From Candidatus Poribacteria bacterium (GTDB lineage: Bacteria > Poribacteria > WGA-4E > WGA-3G), in contig JAJEBZ010000138.1 of NCBI GenBank assembly GCA_022822275.1, forward strand, positions 1 to 40,611: 40,611 nucleotides of DNA, written 5' to 3'. Each line of letters begins with the position of its first letter. The first letter of the stretch is position 1. This document shows, piece after piece, positions 1-7,053 of this stretch. The notes under the pieces were generated by a model. It did no database searches. It was given only the letters and a program-made list of their open reading frames with translations, and had not been told where the DNA came from. The position numbers were made by a program, and so were the translations under genes.

Positions 1-20
1 ATTTAATGGCATTAAAAGAT

Positions 21-44
21 GTTGTTTATGCATAAATAAACAAC
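21..44. other. 8-bp inverted repeat with 8-nt loop
   Basis: GTTGTTTA (21-28) is perfectly repeated in inverse at 37-44. The structure lies about 190 nt downstream of the minus-strand tRNA. It is AT-rich and has no clear U tract, so a terminator role is only a guess. I see no gene in 1-230. Confidence 0.35.
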
Positions 45-164
45 ATAATATTAAACATGTTACATATAGTCAATTAGCACAAGTCGTTATACTACAATTG
101 TAAAAGATAGTTACAATTTTTTCACACCGTCATTTTAGTACCTTGATGAGGTTTTCTGGGATAA

Positions 165-201
165 AACCAAAAAAATAGCGATGGTTCAACACACATTGAA
201 C
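165..201 (-). terminator. possible terminator of the tRNA-Ala transcript
   Basis: Read on the minus strand, a GTTCAA...TTGAAC stem with a 6-nt loop (201-184) is followed by a run of seven Ts around 167-175. It lies about 30 nt beyond the tRNA 3' end. The stem is short (6 bp) and the T run begins several nt after it, so the call is tentative. Confidence 0.3.
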
Positions 202-230
202 AACCGCCTAACATAACTTTGCAATAAAAA

Positions 231-306
231 TGGTGGAGGATACCAGACTTGAACTGGTGACCCCTTGCATGCCATGCAAGTGCTCTCCCAACTGAGCTAA
301 TCCCCC
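231..306 (-). tRNA. tRNA-Ala (anticodon GGC)
   Basis: On the minus strand the sequence folds into a standard cloverleaf. The acceptor GGGGGAT pairs with ATCCTCC (one G-T pair), the D arm begins TTAGCTCAGTTGGGAGAGC, the anticodon stem CTTGC/GCAAG encloses the loop ATGGCAT giving anticodon GGC, and the T arm is GTTCAAGTC-like. The discriminator is A and the terminal CCA is encoded (231-233). A GGC anticodon reads GCC/GCU alanine codons. The gene stands alone and diverges from the lipid megaenzyme downstream. Confidence 0.95.
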
Positions 307-384
307 ACTTTATCTATACTTTAATAATAACATATATCTAACCGAAAAGCAAATATATTTTCAATTCGCAAATTCATAATAATC

Positions 385-413
385 TTGACTTTTTATCCTG
401 AACATGTTAAAGT
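385..413 (+). promoter_or_regulatory. sigma70-type promoter with overlapping palindrome
   Basis: TTGACT (385-390), a 17-nt spacer and TAAAGT (408-413). A 7-bp inverted repeat AAGTATT-tc-AATACTT (410-425) covers the -10 end and the expected transcription start, where a repressor could bind. It faces the megaenzyme gene starting at 518, leaving a leader of roughly 95 nt. Confidence 0.6.
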
Positions 414-517
414 ATTTCAATACTTAACTTAATAGACTACCACAAAATTACATACGATGTGAACAAACAAAGCAGACGTGTTTTATTGTCCTATCGGTGA
501 AATCAGCAAAGGAAATT

Positions 518-3500
518 ATGTCAATAACCGATTTTTTTCGTGGGAAGGTCTTACTGATTACAGGTGGAACCGCCTTCCTTGGGCAACCGATGGTTGCGAA
601 GATATTAACTTCTCTCCCCGACGTACAACAAATTTACCTCCTTATTAGAAGTCGAATTGATTCAAATGGTAAAGTCACTTCTGCACAAGAACGTTTTGAA
701 AAGGAGTTGTTAACCTCCGATGTTTTTGGGGAGTTGCGCCAGTCACACGGTACAAAGTTTGAGGGTTGGGCGAAGGAGAAAGTTACTGCCATTGAAGGAG
801 AACTTACAGATGAACGTCTCGGATTTAGCGATGCAGACTATGATCGCCTCCAAGATGAAATAGACGTATTTATTAACATTGCGGGACTTGTTGATTTTGA
901 CCCGCCTTTTGATGCTTCACTAAAAGGGAACTCACTTGCCGCCAAACATGTGGTGACGTTTGCGAAAGGATGTTCCAAAGTTGTTTTTTTGCATGTTTCT
1001 ACTGCCTATGTCTGTGGAGATAAGCCCGGACATGTTCCAGAAGAATTGCACCCGCCTTATGAGCAGTTTGCACAACAACATAACGAAAAAAACGAAAACA
1101 CGATCCCCGCAACACTCTCGGATGAAATTGACTATCTCCTTAAATTAAGTCAATCTATTAGAGAGGAAGCAGACACACCAGAAAAAAATACCCACTTTCA
1201 GCAAATTGCACAGAAACAGTTAGACGCGGATAAACGTGCGAGCCGGAAAACAGTTGAAACACTTACTGAAGAGGTGAAAGCAGAATGGCTTGAAACTCAA
1301 CTTGTTGAGGCAGGACTCCAACATGCACGGTCTCGAGGCTGGAACGATACTTATACCTACATGAAATTCCTTGCAGAGCAAGTTGTGATGGAGATGCGGG
1401 GTGACCTACCTACTGCAATTATTCGGCCCTCCATTATAGAAAGTAGTTTTGCTGAACCACATCCTGGCTGGCTCGGAAAGTATCGGATGTCTGAACCGTT
1501 GATTGTCGGTTTCGCGAAAGGACGTATCCCCGACTTTCCCGCAAATCCTGATATCATATTAGATATTATACCTGTTGATTTTGTTGTGAATGCGATGTTA
1601 GCTGCTGCCGAGGCAATAGCAAAAAGTGGTGGAATTGAAGTTTATCATGTGGCAACAGGCACACAGAATCCGTTATATTTTCGTGGTATTGTGGACGCAA
1701 CTTCAGGCTATTTTACTGAACATCCGATGATAGAAAATGGTAAACCTATTGCAGTTCCGGTTTGGAAATTTCCCAGTTTGGAGGATTTCCAAAAGAAGGT
1801 GGAAGGCAAAATGCGGATGCTTGATCGCGCAATTCAACTGCTTTCAATGTTGCCTTTGAAATCAGCTAAACGCCAAAGACGAAGATTGGCAATCAAACAA
1901 AGCGGTATAAAAGCACTTCTCCATTACATTCGGATTTACGCCCCTTACACGCGAACGAACTTTGAATTTGAAACAGATAAGATGCAGGCACTTTACAACT
2001 CTCTCTCTCCTGATGAACAGAAACATTTTTGCTTTGATGTATCGCAAATTCAGTGGCAGCAATATTTTCAAGAGATACATATTCCGGGCATCAAACGGCA
2101 TGTGTTAAAACTCGAAGATAGAACAGCGAATACAGAAGAACAGAAAGAGAAAGTAGACGAACTGCCTGCCCCCGCTCCTAATCCGATTGATAGTATTTCA
2201 CCTAAAACAATAGTAGATTTAATAGAGATTCAGGCAAAACGGATTCCCGATAAAATTGCACTCCAAATGGTTACCGAAGGAGAATGGGAGCGATATACCT
2301 ACGCTGAAACCTATACACGTTCACGGCAAGCAGCATTCCAATTATGGAATAGTGGTATACGTGAAAGGGATCGGGTTGTGTTAGTATCGGAAAATCAACC
2401 GGAATGGTGCATTGCTTACCTTGCAGCCTCACAAATTGGGTGTGCAGTTGTACCTCTTGACGCACAAACGCCAACACGAGAGATTGTTGCCATAGCTAAA
2501 TTCACCGATGCAAAAGCAATCCTTGCATCTGATCATGTATTAACTCAGTCAGGTACAGAATTGACTGAAACTAATTTACTTGTGCAAAATATAAACCAGT
2601 TCCATGAAAACGTTGATGCAATTGAAAACATCCCGTCAGATTTTCCGGATGTAGAGATTAAACCCGATACCGTGGCATCTATTATTTTCACAATGGGAAC
2701 GACAGTAGACGCGAAAGGGGCAATGCTAACGCATGGCGGATTTATTTCCAATGTAAAAGCAGTCGCTAAGGCTCTACCACCTACAGATGAGGAACGTATC
2801 TTGTCAGCACTTCCATTGTACCATGCGCTCAGTTTTTCATGCAGTCTGTTGATGGCACTCTATAGCGGCACAACTGCCACTTTTGTTAATGCATTTCGTC
2901 CGACAACCCTTCTGAAAACGATGCGTGAGGACAAAACGACTGCATTTATCAGTGTGCCACGACTTTTTCAGATGCTGCAAAACACCATTGAACGACAGGT
3001 GTTGCGAGAAGATACGCCGGGAGAAACTTTGGCAGAAAAAGCACAAACAATTATGGGCGGACACATTCGGGTCCTTGTCAGTGGCGGGGCTGCACTCGGC
3101 GATGCAATATATGATGGTTTCCAAAAATTGGGGTTGACGCTTTATCAAGGTTACGGAATGACCGAAACGGCTCCTGTTCTCAGTGTCAATCCATATCAAA
3201 ATAGTAAACGCGGATCCGTCGGTCCCCCAGTGGAAGGCGTGGAATTTCAGATTGTAGCTCCAGGTAGCAATGGTATTGGTGAAATAATTGCTAAAGGTCC
3301 CAGTAATATGAAGGGGTACTATAATAATCAAAATGCTACGGAGAAAGCAATTCGTGACGGATGGCTGTACACAGGCGATCTTGGATATATTGATGACGAC
3401 GGTTATCTCTATCTCACTGGACATTGTAAGGACATAATCGTACCTGCTTCCGGCAAAAACATTTACCCCGTTGAAATGGAGGCACTCTATCAGAATAGTC

Positions 3501-4768
3501 CTGCGATTGCTGAAATGTGTGTCGTTGGCATCCCTGACGATGATGGTTCTGATACTGCAATCCATGCAGTGATTGTCCCAACAACAAACGATGAAACGAC
3601 TGAAGCAGAAATCCATAAACATGTGCAGCTTGTTGCGAAGCAACTCCCAAGTTATCAGCAATATCATAAATTGCATCTGTTTCCAGAATCTTTGCCAAAG
3701 ACCGAAGATGGGGAAATTGATAGAGCGCGTGTCAAAGAACAATTAGTTGAATTTCTTGCTAATGAACAAACCTTATTGGCAGATGAATCTAAACAGCAAA
3801 ACGAAAAATCTGACGCACGTCCAACAGAAAATATACCAAAAGATATTTTACAACCGCTTGCACAATTAGCACGTATGCCTGCAAACAAGATTTATCTTGA
3901 TAGTAATTTGGACATAGACCTTGGACTTGATTCGCTGACACGACTTGATTTACTCATGCTTCTTGAAGCACGGCTTGGTCAAACAATTCCTGACTCAATG
4001 CTTGCTAATTTGCAGACAGTCAGAGATGTCGTTGAGTTATCGCAGACTTTTGAGAAATCGGATCGTGTGGAATCAACGCCGACAGTAAAACCGTTACAGT
4101 TACGTAAAAAACCGCATTGGTATGCGCGTGCACTTCGTGCTTGTGTCCGCAGCTTATACCGTCATCGCTTTTCGTTTGAATGTTTCGGCATAGAAAATAT
4201 TCCTCAGGATAAACCTTATATTATTACACCGAACCACACGAGTCATTTAGACACATTGACAGTGATAACCGCGCTGGGGCAAGAATCACATCGCCTATGG
4301 ACGCTCGCTGCACGTGATTACTGGTTCGGTAATAAGATTCAGGGCTGGTTCGCGCACAACTGCCTCAATGCACTACCGATTGAACGTGATGGTAATTTCG
4401 CGCAGTTTCTGCAGGATTTGCGAATGGCTAATGAGGTGACAGAACAAAATAACGGTTTACTGATTTTTCCAGAAGGCACGAGATCGCTTGACGGAAAACT
4501 ACAGCCTTTCAAACCTGGGATTCTTAGTTTGCTGATTTATGGGCAGCAAGTTCCGATCATTCCTACGTATATTAAAGGAGCTTATGAAGTCCTTCCGAAA
4601 GGACAAGGTATTCCGAAAAAACACCCAATTCAGATTATTTTTGGGGAACCACTTCTTTTTGAAGTATCACAGAATCCGGGGGACATCACAGAAAACTCGG
4701 ATATCTATCAGAAATTCTTGACAGAACTTGAAAGTCGTGTCGCAAGACTCGGAGAAACACTCGGTTAG
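518..4768 (+). CDS. Fatty-acyl reductase / acyl-AMP ligase / acyl carrier / PlsC acyltransferase fusion
   Basis: A single 1416-residue protein carries four lipid domains. Residues about 8-430 form an SDR of the fatty-acyl-CoA reductase (male sterility) type, with nucleotide loop TGGTAFLG at 15-22 and a YTYMK catalytic pair (Y279, K283); a charged helical insert lies near 190-260. Residues about 575-1085 form an AMP-binding acyl-CoA synthetase: FTMGTT P-loop near 724, YGMTE at 879-883, TGD ending at D954, and SGKN with K980. An acyl carrier domain follows, LGLDSL with phosphopantetheine serine S1139. The C-terminus is PlsC: NHTSHLD (H1240, D1245) and FPEGTR at 1317-1322. The ATG at 518 follows AAAGGAA at good spacing; an upstream GTG at 497 would add 7 residues but lacks a site. 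The likely role, inferred, is to activate a fatty acid, hold it on the carrier, and either reduce it to an alcohol or esterify it to a glycerol backbone, as in ether lipid, wax ester or glycolipid synthesis. Confidence 0.88.
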   Translation: MSITDFFRGKVLLITGGTAFLGQPMVAKILTSLPDVQQIYLLIRSRIDSNGKVTSAQERFEKELLTSDVFGELRQSHGTKFEGWAKEKVTAIEGELTDERLGFSDADYDRLQDEIDVFINIAGLVDFDPPFDASLKGNSLAAKHVVTFAKGCSKVVFLHVSTAYVCGDKPGHVPEELHPPYEQFAQQHNEKNENTIPATLSDEIDYLLKLSQSIREEADTPEKNTHFQQIAQKQLDADKRASRKTVETLTEEVKAEWLETQLVEAGLQHARSRGWNDTYTYMKFLAEQVVMEMRGDLPTAIIRPSIIESSFAEPHPGWLGKYRMSEPLIVGFAKGRIPDFPANPDIILDIIPVDFVVNAMLAAAEAIAKSGGIEVYHVATGTQNPLYFRGIVDATSGYFTEHPMIENGKPIAVPVWKFPSLEDFQKKVEGKMRMLDRAIQLLSMLPLKSAKRQRRRLAIKQSGIKALLHYIRIYAPYTRTNFEFETDKMQALYNSLSPDEQKHFCFDVSQIQWQQYFQEIHIPGIKRHVLKLEDRTANTEEQKEKVDELPAPAPNPIDSISPKTIVDLIEIQAKRIPDKIALQMVTEGEWERYTYAETYTRSRQAAFQLWNSGIRERDRVVLVSENQPEWCIAYLAASQIGCAVVPLDAQTPTREIVAIAKFTDAKAILASDHVLTQSGTELTETNLLVQNINQFHENVDAIENIPSDFPDVEIKPDTVASIIFTMGTTVDAKGAMLTHGGFISNVKAVAKALPPTDEERILSALPLYHALSFSCSLLMALYSGTTATFVNAFRPTTLLKTMREDKTTAFISVPRLFQMLQNTIERQVLREDTPGETLAEKAQTIMGGHIRVLVSGGAALGDAIYDGFQKLGLTLYQGYGMTETAPVLSVNPYQNSKRGSVGPPVEGVEFQIVAPGSNGIGEIIAKGPSNMKGYYNNQNATEKAIRDGWLYTGDLGYIDDDGYLYLTGHCKDIIVPASGKNIYPVEMEALYQNSPAIAEMCVVGIPDDDGSDTAIHAVIVPTTNDETTEAEIHKHVQLVAKQLPSYQQYHKLHLFPESLPKTEDGEIDRARVKEQLVEFLANEQTLLADESKQQNEKSDARPTENIPKDILQPLAQLARMPANKIYLDSNLDIDLGLDSLTRLDLLMLLEARLGQTIPDSMLANLQTVRDVVELSQTFEKSDRVESTPTVKPLQLRKKPHWYARALRACVRSLYRHRFSFECFGIENIPQDKPYIITPNHTSHLDTLTVITALGQESHRLWTLAARDYWFGNKIQGWFAHNCLNALPIERDGNFAQFLQDLRMANEVTEQNNGLLIFPEGTRSLDGKLQPFKPGILSLLIYGQQVPIIPTYIKGAYEVLPKGQGIPKKHPIQIIFGEPLLFEVSQNPGDITENSDIYQKFLTELESRVARLGETLG

Positions 4769-4776
4769 GAAATAGG

Positions 4777-5463
4777 ATGGAAACGTTTCAGAAAAAAGCC
4801 ATCGCCTTTTTTGATGTAGACGGTACGTTGTTGAGTTCAACGATTGTGCATTGCTACTTATGGTTGCGGACCTCCTCGTTATCTTCTGTTCAGAAACTTT
4901 TCTGGATCATCGGTTTTCTCCCGAAGATCGTATACTACCTAATTCTTGACAAGATTAGCAGGGTGCGATTTAATCAGGTTTTCTATCGGAATTATCGTGG
5001 GATGGAAGCAACAAAAGTAAAAACGTTAGCATCTGATATGTTTGCAAACTATCTCAGCCAGAAAATCTTTCCGGAAGCCATTTCGCAGATAGAGGAACAT
5101 AAGGCACAAGGTGACCATGTCGTGCTATTGACAGGTTCGTTAGATTTTATTGTGGGTCCTATCGCGGAACATTTCGGTGTAGAGGCTGTTTTAGCTGCTA
5201 AACTTTCGGAACATGCTGGAAAGTTCACGGGAGAACTGACAACTGAACCGCTTATCGGTGAACAAAAAGCAATTGCGATGAAAAAGTTTGCTGAACAAAG
5301 AGGAATATCCTTGGATATCTGCTATGCGTATAGTGATAGCAAATCTGATCTGCCGATGTTAAATTGTGTTGGTAATCCGATAGCGGTAAACCCCAGCAAA
5401 GCATTACGTAAACTTGCCCTTGAAACAGATTGGGAAATCCATGAATGGATGAAAGCAACATAA
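4777..5463 (+). CDS. HAD-IB family phosphatase
   Basis: A 228-residue protein of the HAD subfamily IB (SerB/CicA-like, TIGR01490 type). Motif I is FFDVDGT with D13 as predicted nucleophile and D15 as acid. Motif II is LLTGS around residues 117-121. A lysine occurs in the GEQKAIAM segment, and motif IV YAYSDSKSD supplies D187 and D191. A hydrophobic stretch near residues 40-65 suggests membrane contact. It starts 8 nt after the megaenzyme stop with a GGAAATAGG site, so the two are one operon. Members of this family are often linked to PlsC. Here a phosphatidate, lysophosphatidate or alkyl-glycerol-phosphate substrate is inferred, which would complete glycerolipid assembly by the neighbouring protein. 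A phosphoserine phosphatase is less likely from context. Confidence 0.85.
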   Translation: METFQKKAIAFFDVDGTLLSSTIVHCYLWLRTSSLSSVQKLFWIIGFLPKIVYYLILDKISRVRFNQVFYRNYRGMEATKVKTLASDMFANYLSQKIFPEAISQIEEHKAQGDHVVLLTGSLDFIVGPIAEHFGVEAVLAAKLSEHAGKFTGELTTEPLIGEQKAIAMKKFAEQRGISLDICYAYSDSKSDLPMLNCVGNPIAVNPSKALRKLALETDWEIHEWMKAT

Positions 5464-5480
5464 CCTTATGAGGAGAACAA

Positions 5481-5693
5481 ATGGAAGTTAAACGTTATTT
5501 AGAATCAATGTCTGAACCGAATGATACCATGTTTATTGAATTTTCTGATATGTACCGTTTCACACGACGTGGTCAAGATTGGGAAAAATTCCGACAAGAT
5601 ATAATTGAAGTTCTTGAACAGACTGTTTCTGAAGAACTGTCTAAAGAATTCGCTGAAGCTACAGAGGACTGGAGTTCGGAGGATGCGATATAG
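5481..5693 (+). CDS. small acidic hypothetical protein
   Basis: A 70-residue acidic protein with no family I recognise. It starts with ATG 7 nt after a clear AGGAG site and 17 nt after the phosphatase stop, so it is probably the last gene of the lipid operon. The sequence is mostly predicted helix with a central FTRRGQDWEKFRQDIIEVLEQ segment and an acidic tail. There are no cysteines and no membrane segment. Position suggests a regulator or accessory of the lipid genes, but nothing in the sequence shows that. Confidence 0.6.
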   Translation: MEVKRYLESMSEPNDTMFIEFSDMYRFTRRGQDWEKFRQDIIEVLEQTVSEELSKEFAEATEDWSSEDAI

Positions 5694-5719
5694 ATGTGTG
5701 TAAAATACTTTAAACACCC

Positions 5720-5748
5720 TTGACAAACAGACCTCGTTAGGATAAAAT
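5720..5748 (+). promoter_or_regulatory. consensus sigma70 promoter
   Basis: TTGACA (5720-5725), exactly 17 nt, then TAAAAT (5743-5748). The expected start of transcription is only a few nt before the TTG at 5759, so the truncated toxin frame would have almost no leader. It likely drives the toxin-antitoxin pair. Confidence 0.7.
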
Positions 5749-5758
5749 TTGAATTGTT

Positions 5759-5947
5759 TTGTATCCGATTGTTCAACGAGCGAAATCTCAAGGCAATAAT
5801 CCGGTTTACTATGTCTTAGGACAAACAAACGAGGGACGCTATCTATTTTGTGTTATCATTCGATTTCCCGATGGTAGAGGCTATCCAGTCACAGCAAGAT
5901 CGATGACCGATAAAGAAAAACGGCAATATAGACGATGGAGGAATTGA
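5759..5947 (+). CDS. BrnT-like toxin, N-terminal half missing
   Basis: The 62-residue frame matches the C-terminal half of BrnT/DUF497-type RNase toxins. It contains YYVLGQTNEGRYLFCV, then YPVTARSMTDKEKRQYRR, the characteristic beta strands and closing basic helix. Family members are about 90 residues and begin with a WDxxN...H segment, and none of the three frames upstream of 5759 encodes it. The only start is TTG, directly downstream of the promoter at 5720, and an in-frame stop sits at 5750. The stop overlaps the antitoxin ATG by one base (TGATG), the normal toxin-first BrnT order. I infer a decayed toxin, or a short variant; the missing N-terminus carries active-site residues in BrnT, so RNase activity is doubtful. 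Confidence 0.5.
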   Translation: MYPIVQRAKSQGNNPVYYVLGQTNEGRYLFCVIIRFPDGRGYPVTARSMTDKEKRQYRRWRN

Positions 5948-6210
5948 TGAACCGTACAAAAATGCCACAGACAGACTCAATTCAAGAACTTGCCCATTTT
6001 TGGGACACACATGACTTAACCGATTTTGAGAATGAACTTGAAGAAGTGGATGAACCTATCTTTGAACTTCTAACGGAGTTGATCGTTCCCTTGCAACCTA
6101 AAGAGGCAGAAGCTCTGATGATACTTGCTAAGACGCGTGGCATTTCACCTGTCAATCTTATTCGAGAATGGGTCCTTGAACATATTGATACACCAGCGGC
6201 AGTCAGATGA
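5947..6210 (+). CDS. CopG/BrnA-like antitoxin
   Basis: An 87-residue protein with the layout of CopG-type antitoxins paired with BrnT. An acidic N-terminal part, ELAHFWDTHDLTDFENE (a FWxTHD motif typical of the family), binds toxin. A C-terminal ribbon-helix-helix follows: strand LIVPLQP, helix KEAEALMILAKTRG, helix SPVNLIREWVLEHI. The ATG at 5947 is preferred over 5935 because GGAGGAA lies 4 nt before it. In the family this protein binds its own promoter and neutralises the toxin. It appears intact although the toxin is cut short, which is how such loci look when the toxin has been lost first. Confidence 0.7.
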   Translation: MNRTKMPQTDSIQELAHFWDTHDLTDFENELEEVDEPIFELLTELIVPLQPKEAEALMILAKTRGISPVNLIREWVLEHIDTPAAVR

Positions 6211-6333
6211 TATTGTCGGATATACGCAGTTCTATGTAGTGAAGACGTGCAACAGATACAACTATCGTGAACTAATATTTTTTAAGCGTTTCTAAAGATG
6301 TGCAGGTATTTCTAAATCATAAGGAAACCAACG

Positions 6334-7053
6334 ATGTTGTTTACAAAATTTGATGTCACTGTAGCAGATTATAAAGATTTCATGAATTCATTGCCTGCAG
6401 GATCAGTGGATCTTATTTTAACGGATCCTCCATACTGCATTAGCAAAAAAACTGGATTTTCAGATGTTGTAAACGGTGTCCAGAGATTTGCTGTTAGCAT
6501 GGACTTTGGACCCTGGGATCATGTTGAGATAAATCTTGACGCTATGGCAAAGGTGTTCTATCAGTCCTTACGCCGAGGCGGCACTGCTATTGTCTGGTAT
6601 GACCTATGGAAAATAGGCAAGGTGAAGGATGCAATGGAATCGGCAGGTTTCAAAATGTTCCGTCAGATTATATGGCAGAAGACCAACCCTGTGCCATTAA
6701 ATATGCGCGCAACTTATCTGTCTAATAGTCGAGAAATGGCTGTTGTCGGTGTCAAAGTTGGCAAACCTACCTTCAATAGCGAGTATGACTCAGGTATCTA
6801 TGAGTATCCGATTCCTCGACACAAAGGCAAAAGGCAACATCCCACACAAAAACCACTGTTATTATTTGAGGATTTAGTCCGTAAACATAGTAACCAAGAG
6901 GATCTTGTTGTAGACCCGTTCCTCGGATCTGGCACGACCGGAGTTGCAGCATTGAGAAATTTTAGAAACTTTACTGGATGTGATATAGATGATAATTATG
7001 TGAGAATTACACAAAAAAGAATGGAAGATGCACAGAAAAAGTTAAATATATGA
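6334..7053 (+). CDS. site-specific DNA methyltransferase (N6-adenine or N4-cytosine)
   Basis: A 239-residue beta-class amino-methyltransferase. The catalytic motif DPPY (D31-Y34) comes first, and the S-adenosylmethionine motif DPFLGSGTTG (194-203) comes near the C-terminus; this order defines the beta class. The typical HPTQKP segment precedes the SAM motif. There is no separate target-recognition region of note, and no endonuclease gene in the window, so it is an orphan methylase. The start follows AAGGA with 8-nt spacing. Its stop overlaps the metG start (ATGA), so the two are translated together. The target could be a short palindrome used for regulation or phage defence; it cannot be read from the sequence. 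Confidence 0.88.
   Translation: MLFTKFDVTVADYKDFMNSLPAGSVDLILTDPPYCISKKTGFSDVVNGVQRFAVSMDFGPWDHVEINLDAMAKVFYQSLRRGGTAIVWYDLWKIGKVKDAMESAGFKMFRQIIWQKTNPVPLNMRATYLSNSREMAVVGVKVGKPTFNSEYDSGIYEYPIPRHKGKRQHPTQKPLLLFEDLVRKHSNQEDLVVDPFLGSGTTGVAALRNFRNFTGCDIDDNYVRITQKRMEDAQKKLNI

Noticed and set aside
2837-3742. A 301-codon open frame on the minus strand inside the megaenzyme gene
   Set aside because: It is antisense to the AMP-ligase domain, whose motifs are all in the plus frame. Its translation is rich in Cys, His, Ile and Phe with no domain, and no ribosome site was seen.
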